From: Glebionis coronaria
Lineage: Eukaryota > Streptophyta > Magnoliopsida > Asterales > Asteraceae
Reading direction: 5' to 3'
Length of the DNA: 64,000 nt
Assembly: GCA_025667525.1 (NCBI GenBank)
Contig: CM046878.1
Coordinates: 576,208,868 to 576,272,867, forward strand
Position 1 is the first letter of the stretch. Every line of letters starts with the position of its first letter. Below, piece by piece: positions 36,546 through 47,047 of the stretch. The notes under the pieces are model-generated. The model worked only from the letters and a program-made list of their open reading frames with translations, did no database searches and was not told where the DNA came from. A program made the translations under genes and the position numbers.

Positions 36546-38798
36546 TCAATAGTCATCATTTTTTATTCTTTCTTCAGCTTCGGCAACATCTAATCTGTTA
36601 TCAATTTCATCCTGCAAAGTCTTTGCAAACTTCTTGGAATACTCTGAGTTGATCTTGAGACACTTCTTGTGACAGAGTAGCTGAATAGTTGAAGCCAGGC
36701 ACAGCTCATCTTCCCTCTGAAAAACATATTGGCAGGCCTTGTTCATAAATGCCATTCCTCTTTCAGGCACTGAGTATGTCTGACCATCAACAGGGCCAAC
36801 GATACCATTTGGAAGGATCAGATCCCTGTGCATACCATCCACACGAACATCTTCAGTAACAAAAGTTTCATCAATAATTTGGGAAATTCTTCTTCTTTTG
36901 TTGCCTGTCTTTGGGGGTCCTTGTTCGAAAAGCTGTGGTGGGGGATCAATCTTGAGTTTGGCAGTTGTTTCCTTGATCCAGTTAAACTTAGCCTTAAGAG
37001 TTTTAAGCAGAAGGAAATTTTCCTGTCCAGACTTTTTGGCAGCTAAGGCTTCGAGTTCAAACCATTCTGATAACCCAAGTGTTTTTAACCTGAAGTTGTC
37101 AAACACATCCATATTCCTCTGTTGATTTTCCCTCCATAAGATCATCTGTGGGGTGTTTGTGGATTTGTGAATGGTGTATCTAAACTTGGTTATCTTGCCA
37201 GCAGCATACCTGTTGTTCACGCAGGCATCATAGTCAGCTTTGACTTTCTTTAAGGCCTCAGCGCGTTTAAGTTCCATTTCCCTCAACCTTTGTTTTTGTT
37301 TTTCCCTTTCAGGTGGTGTCATCTTCCTCAGAGTAGCTTCATTTAATTCTTTGGCTGCCTTGAGCTCATTTAGTCTTTTGAATTCTTCAGTCTGTTGCTC
37401 TATTTCTTCAGGCGTTAAAGGACTCTCATCGGAAGGTGTAAAGGTTGAAAATTGGGAAAGGTCTGTTGTGGATCCTCCTGTCTCTAGCATCGCAGCTATC
37501 TTCTTAAGTTTGGTGTCTGTGTCAACCAAAACTATCTCCTTACCTTTCTTCGAGACAGAGGACTCCACACTTATGTTTTTCAAATCATCAGCTCTTTTGA
37601 GAAATGCTGTCTGAGCCTGATTTTGAATAGATTTTGGGAGAGAGCTCACAGTGAATTTAAGTTTCTTGGCCGCTGGTTCATCATCATCCTCAGGCTTGCT
37701 GATGTTAACTAAGATCATGGATTTAGATGAGTCAGCTCCATCTTGTGTTTGTTGCTCCCCCTGAGTCTGATCCTCATCATCATGTACTATAACTGGTGTG
37801 ATGACTTGAAGAGGAACAGGTGTTGTTGAGGGATTGGCTGAAGAGGAACCTTGTTCAGCAGATGCAAGGCTGAGTGTAGCATTCTTCTCCCCCTCACGTT
37901 CATCCTTACTTCCCTGATGTTTGGATGAACGTGCCTGAAAGCGTCTTGCAATCTGCTCCACAGAGGCAGCCATGGCACGCTGTCTTTTCCTTGACGCCCT
38001 GGCAATCTTCAGCAATAGGTTGGCATTGGCATTGGTATTTGCCTGAACACGCCTGACAATAAAACCAGCATGGTTGTATTGCCTGTTGCGAACTGCATTG
38101 AAGTGCCTGTTCATGTTGTTCTCTTGTTCATGGAACATGGCAGGGACAACTGAGTCAATTGCATCCTTGATTCGTGTCGAGAGATGACTTAGTCCCTGGG
38201 CCACACCTTTTCTTGCACCCTCCTGAATAGGCTCAGTGACAGCCTCTGTCACAGCCTTCTTTATAATGCCTGGAAAAGTGACAGTAAAATTGTGTATCTC
38301 TGACTTGATCACGTCCAGCTTCCTTGATAAGCGCTCAATATCAGACTGATGATGTACGGGCTGAAGATTCTTGATATTGAGGCTTTGCTGAGCAAAATCA
38401 TCCCCCCTTGGAATCAAGTCGAAGTTGGTCTGGGTAGGATGATCAAACAAGAGGAATTCAGCTGTTGGATCATATGATGGTCTTTGGAAGACTGTTGTTG
38501 CAGATGTAGCAGAATTTGGAGTGTCAACAGCTTCCTTGAGAGGAGAAGTCTTGTCATCTTCTTTAGGAGGAGAGGCTGACAGCTGGTCATCCTCATCTTC
38601 TTCTTCTTCTTCATCAAACATTCCCTCAGGGAATTCATCTTCAGGCATGGGTTCAAACTCAGAGACATAATCTTCTACTGAGAGCATTTCTTCATCAGCA
38701 TTGAGCAAAGGTTCTTCTTCATTTGGAATGTCCTGAGTTATTGTTTCAGCCTCCTTTTCATGTACCTGAGATTCTTTGATTGGCTGTACAATTTCAGC
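36546..38798 (-). CDS. Accessory gene, exon 2 (about 750 residues)
   Basis: An unbroken frame that has no ATG at its start and instead follows a 3' splice site (AACTTGCAG then GCTGAA), so I read it as the second exon, joined in phase 0 to 39528-40670. The encoded part is soluble-looking. It has an acidic N-terminal region (DEEEEEDEDD), possible nuclear signals (SRKRQRAMA and AAKKLKF), and a charged, probably coiled-coil segment in the middle (TPEEIEQQTEEFKRLNEL, PPEREKQKQRLREMELKR). The C-terminal part includes ILPNGIVGPVDGQTY and the frame ends near AEAEERIKNDDY. No transmembrane helix is seen. An older copy (14368-16795) shows the family existed before this insertion. Function unknown. Confidence 0.8.
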   Translation of the reverse strand, partial: AEIVQPIKESQVHEKEAETITQDIPNEEEPLLNADEEMLSVEDYVSEFEPMPEDEFPEGMFDEEEEEDEDDQLSASPPKEDDKTSPLKEAVDTPNSATSATTVFQRPSYDPTAEFLLFDHPTQTNFDLIPRGDDFAQQSLNIKNLQPVHHQSDIERLSRKLDVIKSEIHNFTVTFPGIIKKAVTEAVTEPIQEGARKGVAQGLSHLSTRIKDAIDSVVPAMFHEQENNMNRHFNAVRNRQYNHAGFIVRRVQANTNANANLLLKIARASRKRQRAMAASVEQIARRFQARSSKHQGSKDEREGEKNATLSLASAEQGSSSANPSTTPVPLQVITPVIVHDDEDQTQGEQQTQDGADSSKSMILVNISKPEDDDEPAAKKLKFTVSSLPKSIQNQAQTAFLKRADDLKNISVESSVSKKGKEIVLVDTDTKLKKIAAMLETGGSTTDLSQFSTFTPSDESPLTPEEIEQQTEEFKRLNELKAAKELNEATLRKMTPPEREKQKQRLREMELKRAEALKKVKADYDACVNNRYAAGKITKFRYTIHKSTNTPQMILWRENQQRNMDVFDNFRLKTLGLSEWFELEALAAKKSGQENFLLLKTLKAKFNWIKETTAKLKIDPPPQLFEQGPPKTGNKRRRISQIIDETFVTEDVRVDGMHRDLILPNGIVGPVDGQTYSVPERGMAFMNKACQYVFQREDELCLASTIQLLCHKKCLKINSEYSKKFAKTLQDEIDNRLDVAEAEERIKNDDY

Positions 38799-39527
38799 CT
38801 GCAAGTTTGTTGTAATTAGTAACAGGGAAAAATATAAAGTGAATGGTCGCCATTTCGATGTCCCAGAGAGGCTGAGGGTGATTACTCTGCCACTCCAAAG
38901 GATAAATCCTTGGGATTCTTTTAAGTGTGAATGAAGTGTGGTTAATGGTCGCCATTCGCTGCCCCTAGGAAAGCTGAGTGTGATTATTCAGCCCCCCAAA
39001 AGGTAAAAACCTTTGGGACTCTTTTGATTGTGAAACATATGTTGTTTAATGATCGCCATTCGCTGCCCCTAGGAAAGCTGAGTGTGATTATTCAGCCCCC
39101 CCAAAAGGTAAAACCTTTGGGACTCTTTTAAGAGTGAAACATATGTTGTTGTAGGTCGCCTGTTACGCTGCCCCTAGGAAAGCTGAGGGTGATGATTCAG
39201 CTCCCCCTGAAAGGATAAATCCTTTGGGACTCTTTTAAGGAGGGAACCAAGAGGCTGTGTGAAGTACAGCTGATCAAGGTTGAGACATTAATGTATTCAG
39301 GTTGTTGTTAGCCTGAATACTGTCTAGAGGGTTCAGGGTCATCGGGGTGCTTTATAAACACAAATGAATCACTCCCTGGTGCAAAGACAGAGTGTACAGA
39401 AGTCTTAAAGTATTCTAAGTGTAATGACAGACTTCTATGGGTCAAGGATTACCCTAACTTCACCACTCTCTCCTACAGACAAATGAGAGTGGTTGATTGT
39501 GAACCTCTAAAAATGTACACTGATTAC
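38799..39527 (-). other. Predicted intron of the accessory gene
   Basis: Sense 5' end CAG|GTAATC (39527) and 3' end TTGCAG|GCTG (38799), 729 bp, phase 0. Without splicing, the upstream exon runs only six codons into the intron before a TAG. The interior holds the ~100-bp repeats at 38826-39240. The 3' site is also present in the older copy. Confidence 0.7.
38826..39240. repeat. About 100-bp tandem repeat, four copies, inside the intron
   Basis: Each unit carries (a/t)ggtcgcc..tt(c/a)cgctgcccctaggaaagctgag.gtgat.attcagc, then ccccc.aaaaggtaaaacctttgggactctttt. The first copy is the most diverged. The older element at 16670-16850 keeps two units and breaks off in the second. Confidence 0.9.
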
Positions 39528-40670
39528 CTGTGAGATATCAGCTTGGTTTGGCTGGTTTCCTGTAGTCTCTGCTGACCTAGAGACACTAGACGCCTGTTGT
39601 TTGTCAGCCAAAGATTCTGTATCCACAAGAGTATCTAGACCAGAGGCGGTGTCAATCTTCTTTTCCTTGGCCTTACTAACAGCTTTAGGTTGGGAAGAAG
39701 AGGGGATTTTCTTCTTCTTTGGCTGTTGGCCCGATGAAGCCTTGGACTTAGTAGTGTGCTGCCCAGAGGTCAAAGACGTAGACTTGCCAGCGACACTAGA
39801 AGTATTCACCTTCTCAGAGGAAGGGAGCAAGGGCTTCTCAGCGTTGGGTACCTGGTTGGCAACGTTCAGCATGTGTGCAGTGACAGGGATATCCTCAGCT
39901 CCTATCTCCTTGTAGATGGCGCCTGTGATGCGATAGGGCTTCAGAGCTGTCAAGGCCTTGTTATGGTAATTCTCTCCCAGCAGACTCTCAAAGATCAGGG
40001 ACAGGTAGCGCACATAACAGATGTTCTTTTCCCTGACCTGATTCCTTCCCTTCAGTTGTTCTACCAGGTTAGAGAAAAGGATGCTTCCAAAATCGACATC
40101 AGCTCCCCAGATAAGTCCATACGCAATAGCCTGATGATTAGACGACATCTGATCCTGTGATCCCTGCATGCCTCCCAGGGACTTCACAATGTGGGTGAAG
40201 AGGACACGCCACATAGGAGTAAAATATTTAATCTTCAGAGGGGCTTTGGCGAGGACCTCAGCAGGTGTAAGGGCAGGGTTAACATCATGGCAGGGGTTTA
40301 GTGTGGCTAAGGCTTCCTTGACAGCCTTTTTGTCAACCGTCTTCAAGCATTCATCTCCATGTTTGAGTCCGGCCACACTAGAAAAATCATTGAGGGAAAA
40401 GGCAAAAGGATGTTCATTGCATGAAAGGCTAAAGGTAATGGTGTCTTCAACTACTTTAGCAGAATACCAGAATTCCCTAAGGTATTCTTGGTAAAAGGTG
40501 GATGGAGATTTGGTGAAGGCTTCATTTAGGTCACAATTCTGCATGAAATTTACCAGATCTGAGTAGGTGCTGTTTGGTGCCTTGATCCATCCAATGGCGT
40601 TGTTGGAGGCGATGATGCTCTCGTTGATCTCGAAGTTCACATTGGAGGCTTTTGGTACGGGAAACGCCAT
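39528..40670 (-). CDS. Accessory gene, exon 1 (381 residues)
   Basis: ATG 40670 lies in a good context (TCAATGGCG). The first ~280 residues appear folded: STYSDLVNFMQNCDLNEAF, FYQEYLREFWYSAKVV, FSLNDFSSVAGLKHGDE, MWRVLFTHIVKSLGGMQGSQ, AIAYGLIWGADVDFGSILF, then ICYVRYLSLIFESLLGE. After about residue 280 it turns Ser/Lys-rich with a basic run (QPKKKKIPSSS). I know this kind of sequence from many unannotated Asteraceae retrotransposon proteins, but not its function. It has no motif of gag, pol or an envelope glycoprotein. The exon ends at CAG before GTAATC (39527) and should splice to 38798. Confidence 0.8.
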
Positions 40671-40800
40671 TGATTTAAGGTTGAAGGAGAATGAAAATGG
40701 CGGATGGTTGAGAGAGATAAGAGTTTAGAGAGAGAAGATGATTTTTTTTTTGGAATGGTGGTGGGTGAGAAGAGAAAGAAGACAATATATATTCAAACTT
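40671..40800 (-). promoter_or_regulatory. Possible internal promoter and leader of the accessory gene
   Basis: On the sense strand GAATATATATTG (40783-40794) is followed by a pyrimidine-rich stretch (TCTTCTTTCTCTTCTC, later CTCTCTCTAAACTC) and the ATG about 113 bases after the TATA-like motif. A TATA box plus CT-rich leader is a common plant core-promoter layout. A transcript from the LTR that is spliced to this region is an alternative. Confidence 0.4.
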
Positions 40801-41028
40801 AAATGAACAGTTATTCAACCGAATTAAATGCAAAGGCGAAAATGACTGCTCAAGTGGGTCCCCTTGACCTTTCAAAAAGTTTGTCTCCTCGATATCTGAA
40901 AAATAAATGATTAAAAAATGTGAGAATGTTTTTTGCATTTACTTGGAAAGTAACTACCTAGTTTCATGTGAAAAACATTTAATAAAACATTTAATACAGA
41001 ATCAATCATTTAATGAACACATTTAATA

Positions 41029-44000
41029 TCAAGCCACAGGCTTTGAGATATTGAGCATCCCTAGCTCAGCAACTAGCCTGTTGAACGTAGGTTCAGCCAA
41101 AGGCTTTGTAAAGATATCAGCTAGTTACAGCTCTGTGGGAACAAAATGCAGCTCAATATCTCCCTTCATAATATGATCCCTGATAAAATGATACCTGATA
41201 TCAATGTGTTTGGTACGAGAGTGAAGAACAGGGTTGTTGGATATGGCAATGGCGCTGGTGTTGTCACAAAAGATTGGCACTTTGTCATACAAGATTTCAT
41301 AGTCAGCCAATTGACTTTTCATCCAGAGCACCTGAGCACAACAGCTGGCTGCAGCGACATATTCTGCTTCAGCTGAAGACATAGCCACAAAGTTTTGTTT
41401 CTTAGCACTCCATCCAACCAATTTTCCTCCTAGGATTTGACAGCTGCCTGAAGTACTTTTCCTGTCAATACAGCATCCAGCATAATCTGAATCTGGATAG
41501 GCCTTGAGATCAAAGCCTGATTCCTTTGGATACCATAGTCCTAGGGATGGTGTTCCTTTGAGATACCTGAAAATTCTTTTAACAGCCACTAGATGGGATT
41601 CTTTTGGGTTAGCTTGGTACCTTGCACAGAGACATGTGGAGAATTGGATATCTGGACGACTGGCTGTTAGATACATCAGTGACCCAATCATGCCTCTATA
41701 TAAAGTCTCATTGACAGAGACCCCTGACTCGTCAAGGCCCAAGTTGTTGGGTGGAAGCATGGGGCATTTCACTGATGCACAATCAGCTAAGTCATATTTT
41801 TTAAGTAAATCTTTAACATACTTTTCTTGACAAATAGAAATTCCCTTAGGACATTGTTTAATTTGAAAACCCAAAAAGTAAGTTAATTCACCCATCATAC
41901 TCATCTCATATTTCTTGGTCATTAATTTAGCAAAACGTTTACTAAGATTGACATTTGTTGACCCAAAGATGATATCATCCACATAAATCTACACAATGAT
42001 GAAATCACTCTTGTCCTTGAAGGTAAAGAGTGTTTTATCAATAGAACCCCTGATAAATTTGTTTTCAGATAAGAAATTTGAAAGAGTTTCATACCATGCT
42101 CTTGGAGCTTGTTTCAGACCATACATTGCCTTGTGAAGTCTGTACACATGGTTGGGAAACTCGCTGTTCTCAAATCCTTCAGGTTGTGCAACATAGACTT
42201 CCTCAGCCAAATCACCATTGAGGAAGGCACTTTTTACATCCATCTGATAGACAGTGATGTTCATATAGGCAGCATAAGCAAGAAAGATTCTGATGGCCTC
42301 AAGTCTAGCAACAGGTGCAAAAGTTTCATCATAATCAATTCCTTCAGTCTGAGAGAATCCCTGTGCTACCAGTCTAGCCTTGTTCCTGATGATGTTCCCA
42401 ATTTCATCCATCTTATTTCTATAGATCTATCTAGTGCCTGTGATATTCTTTCCAGGTGGAGCTGGCACTAGTGTCCATACTTTGATCCTTTTGAACTGAT
42501 TGATTTCTTCTTGCATAGCAGCTACCCATCCATCTTCTACCAGAGCCTCAGCAACTCTTTTAGGTTCAATTTGAGAAAGAAATTCAGCAAATAGACATTC
42601 ATTGGCTGAGGCTGACTCTGAGTCTTGGATTCGCTGTCTGGTTGTGACCCCTGCATTTGGTTCCCCAATAATGTTGACAAGAAGAATGTGTTGATCTCTT
42701 GACCACTTATTTTGAGGAGCTGGAGTTTCAATAACAGGAGTACTTGAGGGCACAGCTGTTACAATTTGAGTCTCATCCTGCTGACTAGGATGGCTTTCTT
42801 CAAAGACTACTTCAGTGTCTGAGTCTTCTTCAGCCACATCAAGGGAAGCAATTTCATTATCAGCAGGAGAAACTTCAGAGGTTTGAAGAATTGGTGAGTC
42901 ATCAATATCATGAGAAGGATCATCAGAGATTTGAGGTTCTTCTTCATCAAGTTCCTGAGAGGTAGGAACTTCTATGTTGTGAGTAGACAGAGGGTCAAAA
43001 GCAGGAACATAAGGAGTGAGAGTGTTGGAGTGGTGATGACTGGTAGGTCTGGGTTCTGTGAACTCATCACTTGGGAAAGAAATATTTTCATTAAAATCTA
43101 CTTCATCACCCTCTGTTCCTGTCCTCTGTATGACTTCATCATCTTCATTAAATCTGACATGGAAAGTTTCTTCTACTTCTTGTCTTCTGATGTTGAATAC
43201 TCTGAAGGCTTTGGCTGTTGGAGAGTATCCCAAAAAGAATCCATCATCAGCTTTTTCATCAAACTTTCCAAGTTTATCCCTGTAGTTGTAAATAAACACA
43301 GGGCATCCAAACACATGAAAATAGCTGACGTCTGGAGATCTTTTTCTGAAAACTTCATAGGAGGTTTTGCCATGTCTTTTGACAATGATTGATCTGTTTT
43401 GAGTGTAGCAAGCAGTGTGTACAGCTTCTCCCCAAAATTGCTTTGGTAAGGCTGCACCATTTAACATAGTTCTTGCTGCTTCAATCAGAGTCCTGTTTCT
43501 TCTTTCAGCCACACCATTTTGTTCAGGAGTGCCAGCTGAAGAGAAGTTATGAGAAATCCCTTTTTCATCACAAAATGATTCAAGTTGATGATTCTTGAAT
43601 TCTGTACCATTATCATTTCTTAGAGCTTTGACTCTAACATCATTCATATTTTCAACCTGTCTGATGAAGGACATGATGGTATCAGCTGCATCACTTTTCC
43701 TTCTGAGGAAGAACACCCAAGTATATCTTGAAAATTCATCAACTATGACCAAGGTGTATTTGTTGTGATTAATGGTTTGAGGTTTGACAGGCCCAAACAA
43801 GTCCATGTGAAGGAGATGTAAGCACTTGTCAATAGAGAATGATTGCCTAGTCTTGAATGACGACCTGTGATGTTTTCCTTTGACACAGGCAGAACAAGTT
43901 TTGTCTTTGGAGAACATTACAGAAGGTAGACCAACAACCAAGTTTTGAGTGGCTATCTTATTGATGTTCTTGAAGTTGAGATGAGACAGTCTCTTGTGCC

Positions 44001-44424
44001 ACAGCCAGTTGACACTTTCAGAGGCTTTGGCAAGAAAACAATTTGAGCTGTCTTCAGAGCACACAGCCATGTTGATGACATAAACATCTCTCCTTCTAGG
44101 TGCAACCAGCACAACATCATTATTTTTGTTGAATATGGTTCCCTGAGTCTTAGTAAACAAAACCTTATAATCAGCATCACATAATTGGCTGATGCTAATA
44201 AGATTGTGTTTAAGACCATTCACATATGCAACCCTGGTAAATGTGATCCCATTGCAATTCACTGAGCCATATCCTTCTGTGTCACCTGAAGAGTTATCTC
44301 CAAACACCACTTTGGGACCTGGCTCCTTTGAGTATCTGTGCAGGTATTGTTGAATCCCTGTCATGTGTCTAGAACAGCCACTATCTAGATACCATACCGA
44401 TTCCTTGAGATATTTCTGCACAGA
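41029..44424 (-). pseudogene. Copia pol: protease, integrase, RT, RNase H, with three stops
   Basis: Encodes the replication enzymes. Visible in order: protease motif YLDSGCSRHMTG; the integrase zinc-binding part HKRLSHLNFKNINK ... CSACVKGKHH; the integrase core (HMDLFGPV, LRNDNGTEF, PEQNGVAERRNRTLIEA); the RT ([51 protein letters not shown]); RNase H (DSDYAGCCIDRKSTSG, SSAEAEYVA); and the end LADIFTKPLAEPTF. In-frame stops occur at 42427-42429 (TAG for the usual Trp), 41989-41991 (TAG for Gln just before YVDD) and 41125-41127 (TAA for Gln). All three are C-to-T type changes on one strand or the other. The natural end is TGA at 41029-41031. Pol lies in a different frame from gag, 17 bases past the gag stop. 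As it stands the copy cannot make RT. Confidence 0.93.
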
Positions 44425-44438
44425 TACATAGAAACAGA

Positions 44439-46973
44439 TTAGTTCCTATGGTGAACCCACTTTCCAGTGGGTTCCCTGAATTGCTTGTTAGCAACTCTTG
44501 TGTTCCTGAAAAACTTTTGGCGTTGGGATGGACAGTTCATAGTTTCATGGTTATAACTCCCACAGATATCATACCCAGGGAAGTCACCACACTCGTCTGA
44601 GTGATGGTCTATGAACCCACAGAATTTACAGGGAGGATAAGAATTGTAATTTCCCTGTTGTCTTTTGGAACTCTGTGGTCTGTCCCTAGAGGGTGTCTGA
44701 GCTCTTTTAGCTGCCATGTGTCTGTCATGATCTAAGGTCGAGTGGTGAGAATTCTTACAAACATTGCAATAAGGTTTGATTAACCTTTCCCCTTTGGGTT
44801 CACCTAGGACTGACTTAGGTTCATGAGAAGTAGAGCATTCAGCGGAAGGCTTAATGTGTTGTTTCAAGAGTTCTACTTCTTTCATAAGAGACAACAGACG
44901 ATCTTCAGTGGTGGGGTCAACCTTATTCACAGCTTTAGTAGAAACAGGCTTAAAAGCTACTTGTTTACCAGTTGGTTTAGCAGGCACACGAAAAACTTTG
45001 GCTGGAGGATTCTCAATATCTGTCTTAAGTTCATCCTTAGCAGATCTAGAAGAACTGCTAGGTTCAACTCCAGAGAGTTTGGGCAACGGTGGTAGCTCAG
45101 CCACATCTTCAGAGACAGGGTCATTAGTCAAAGAAGTATCTGACATATGAATAGTCTCTGTAGATTTAAAGACAATGTCTTTGGGTTTGGTGAGAATCCT
45201 CAGCTTTTTATTCTTAGCAGTTATATCCCTGTTTAAGTCAGCAGGCACTTCATCCCTAAGCAATTCATCAATAGTAAACCTAGCACACAGCCATTTTTCA
45301 ATAATCTTGTTCAATTCAGTGACTTGATCATTTAAAGCTATGTTTTTCAAGGTTAATCTAGCTACTTCATTTTGCAGGGATATTTTCTCTAAGTTAACCC
45401 GCCTGAGAGTTTCACATTCAGCCTTAGTATTTATCATTTCAGTTTTAACAGAGTGAAACTTATCAAGTAGGTTCTTCCTTTGTTCCTCAACAAAGTGCAA
45501 ATCAACAATGGTGTAATCAAGGACATGCTTACGTTCATCATTATCAGACATAGATAGAAGCCTGTGTACCTTTTTCATTGTGATGTCAACCCATTGTCCT
45601 GATCTTGCATCACCTTTTCCAACAGCTGGTTCATCCTCAGCTATTGCCATAAAAGCCCTGACTCTTGTGGTGTCTTCTTCATCTGAAGTCAATGGTTCAT
45701 CATTCCAATCATAGGTTTCAGCAACCAACCCTTTCTCAGCCTTTTTCTCACCACCTTTCTTTTTGGACATAGCTTCAATCTTCAAGTTCATCTGTTCTAA
45801 CTCAGCTTTAAGTGCCTTGTACTTATTTTTGTAATCTTTCTTCTCAGTGTCTGAAGAATTGGATTGAGATGAGTTGTTATGTTGTTTGAACTTGTAGGGT
45901 TTGGATGAAGATGATGGATAAGAGGGTGAGGATGTTTTGGTGGAAGGACATTCTTTTTGAAAATGTCTAAGCTTTCCACAGGCAAAACATGTTTCTTTTG
46001 ACCTGTCAGTTGGTTTGCTAGCTGATCCTACTCTTCCAGATCTTTTGTAGTATCTTCTTTGGTTGGCTAGCAGTGCTCTTTCATGAAATTCTGCATTGAG
46101 GTCTGACAAGAACTCTTGGCTGCTACGGATATCTTCTTCAATATCAGAATCGCTGTCAAGAGGATGTGTTGCAGAGATCAAAGCTTTGGAAGATGCTCCT
46201 TGGACTACAAATCTTTCAGTCTCTGATTTGTAGATAGTATCGATCAGCCCTTCTTCATAATTGTACTTACCATAGAGCTGAGCAAGGGTATCATTTTTGA
46301 TTGAGTTGTTAGCTCTCTGAGTCTGATTCATGCTCAGCCACTTTCTTGGAAGGCTGTTGACAAAAGTGGCATTGATCTCAGCTTGACCAATAGTGACATC
46401 ATTCATAGCGAGGTCATTTAGAAGAATCTTCAGCCTAGTATAGGTTTGCTGAACTTTTTCACCTTCAAGAGACTTAAAGGCATTAAACTGAAGTCTGAGT
46501 GCCTGAATCTTTGTCTCTCTTGTTTCAGAGGGTCCTTCATGGCCAAGAATGAGGTCTGTCCACATTTGTTTAGCTGTGGGACACTGAATGACAGACTTCA
46601 TGATATGCTTTGGAAGACAGGAAATTATGATGCTTTTGAGACGTTTATCTTGGTTTGCTAATTTTCTATCAGCTGCGGTCCATTGTTTGACAGGCTTGGG
46701 AAGAGGGTTTTCTTCAGTAGAAGTAAGCGCCATGGGAATATATGGACCATTTTCTAAAATTTCTAAGAGAAAAGGTTCAAGTCCATCAAGGTATACAAGA
46801 AATTGACTCTTCCAACTGGCAAAGTCTTCTTCATCAAAGACTGGTACACTGGTTACGTGTGATCCACCTCTTGAGTCAAGAAGTTGGGGTAGATCATCGT
46901 CATTTGCTGGGGGGTTAAGTCTTGGTGAAGATGGGTTTGTGGAAGGTGAGTGTGGGCTAGAGGTTTCCGGCAT
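44439..46973 (-). CDS. Copia gag polyprotein (844 residues)
   Basis: Structural protein of the virus-like particle. ATG 46973 is about 60 bases after the primer site. Residues about 40-250 match copia-type gag (VFDEEDFASWKSQFLVYLDG ... LEGEKVQQTYTRLKILLNDL). A CCHC knuckle is at 329-342 (CFACGKLRHFQKEC). The long C-terminal half has a charged, coiled-coil-like region and then a cluster of Cys/His motifs: CNVCKNSHHSTLDH, CKFCGFIDHHSDEC, and YDICGSYNHETMNC, the last with Tyr in place of its first Cys. The frame ends EPTGKWVHHRN at TAA 44439-44441, an ending I recognise from Asteraceae copia gag. At 844 residues it is longer than most copia gags. No internal stop, so gag is probably translatable. 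Confidence 0.92.
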   Translation of the reverse strand: MPETSSPHSPSTNPSSPRLNPPANDDDLPQLLDSRGGSHVTSVPVFDEEDFASWKSQFLVYLDGLEPFLLEILENGPYIPMALTSTEENPLPKPVKQWTAADRKLANQDKRLKSIIISCLPKHIMKSVIQCPTAKQMWTDLILGHEGPSETRETKIQALRLQFNAFKSLEGEKVQQTYTRLKILLNDLAMNDVTIGQAEINATFVNSLPRKWLSMNQTQRANNSIKNDTLAQLYGKYNYEEGLIDTIYKSETERFVVQGASSKALISATHPLDSDSDIEEDIRSSQEFLSDLNAEFHERALLANQRRYYKRSGRVGSASKPTDRSKETCFACGKLRHFQKECPSTKTSSPSYPSSSSKPYKFKQHNNSSQSNSSDTEKKDYKNKYKALKAELEQMNLKIEAMSKKKGGEKKAEKGLVAETYDWNDEPLTSDEEDTTRVRAFMAIAEDEPAVGKGDARSGQWVDITMKKVHRLLSMSDNDERKHVLDYTIVDLHFVEEQRKNLLDKFHSVKTEMINTKAECETLRRVNLEKISLQNEVARLTLKNIALNDQVTELNKIIEKWLCARFTIDELLRDEVPADLNRDITAKNKKLRILTKPKDIVFKSTETIHMSDTSLTNDPVSEDVAELPPLPKLSGVEPSSSSRSAKDELKTDIENPPAKVFRVPAKPTGKQVAFKPVSTKAVNKVDPTTEDRLLSLMKEVELLKQHIKPSAECSTSHEPKSVLGEPKGERLIKPYCNVCKNSHHSTLDHDRHMAAKRAQTPSRDRPQSSKRQQGNYNSYPPCKFCGFIDHHSDECGDFPGYDICGSYNHETMNCPSQRQKFFRNTRVANKQFREPTGKWVHHRN

Positions 46974-47032
46974 GGTGGATCTTGATTATAAAACGGAGAA
47001 CGATGTTTCTTGAAGGTTTTAATATCAAACCA

Positions 47033-47045
47033 GGCTCTGATACCA
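47033..47045 (-). promoter_or_regulatory. Primer-binding site, tRNA-iMet type
   Basis: The sense strand reads TGGTATCAGAGCC, two bases from the 5' LTR. Confidence 0.92.
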
Positions 47046-47047
47046 AT

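Noticed and set aside
37240..37614. Plus-strand frames opposite accessory exon 2
   Set aside because: Shadows of the long minus-strand coding exon; the same frames recur opposite the older copy.
36546..40670. Envelope-type glycoprotein in the 12-kb copia element
   Set aside because: The position after pol would fit, but no signal peptide, transmembrane helix or glycoprotein-like cysteines are visible in either exon.
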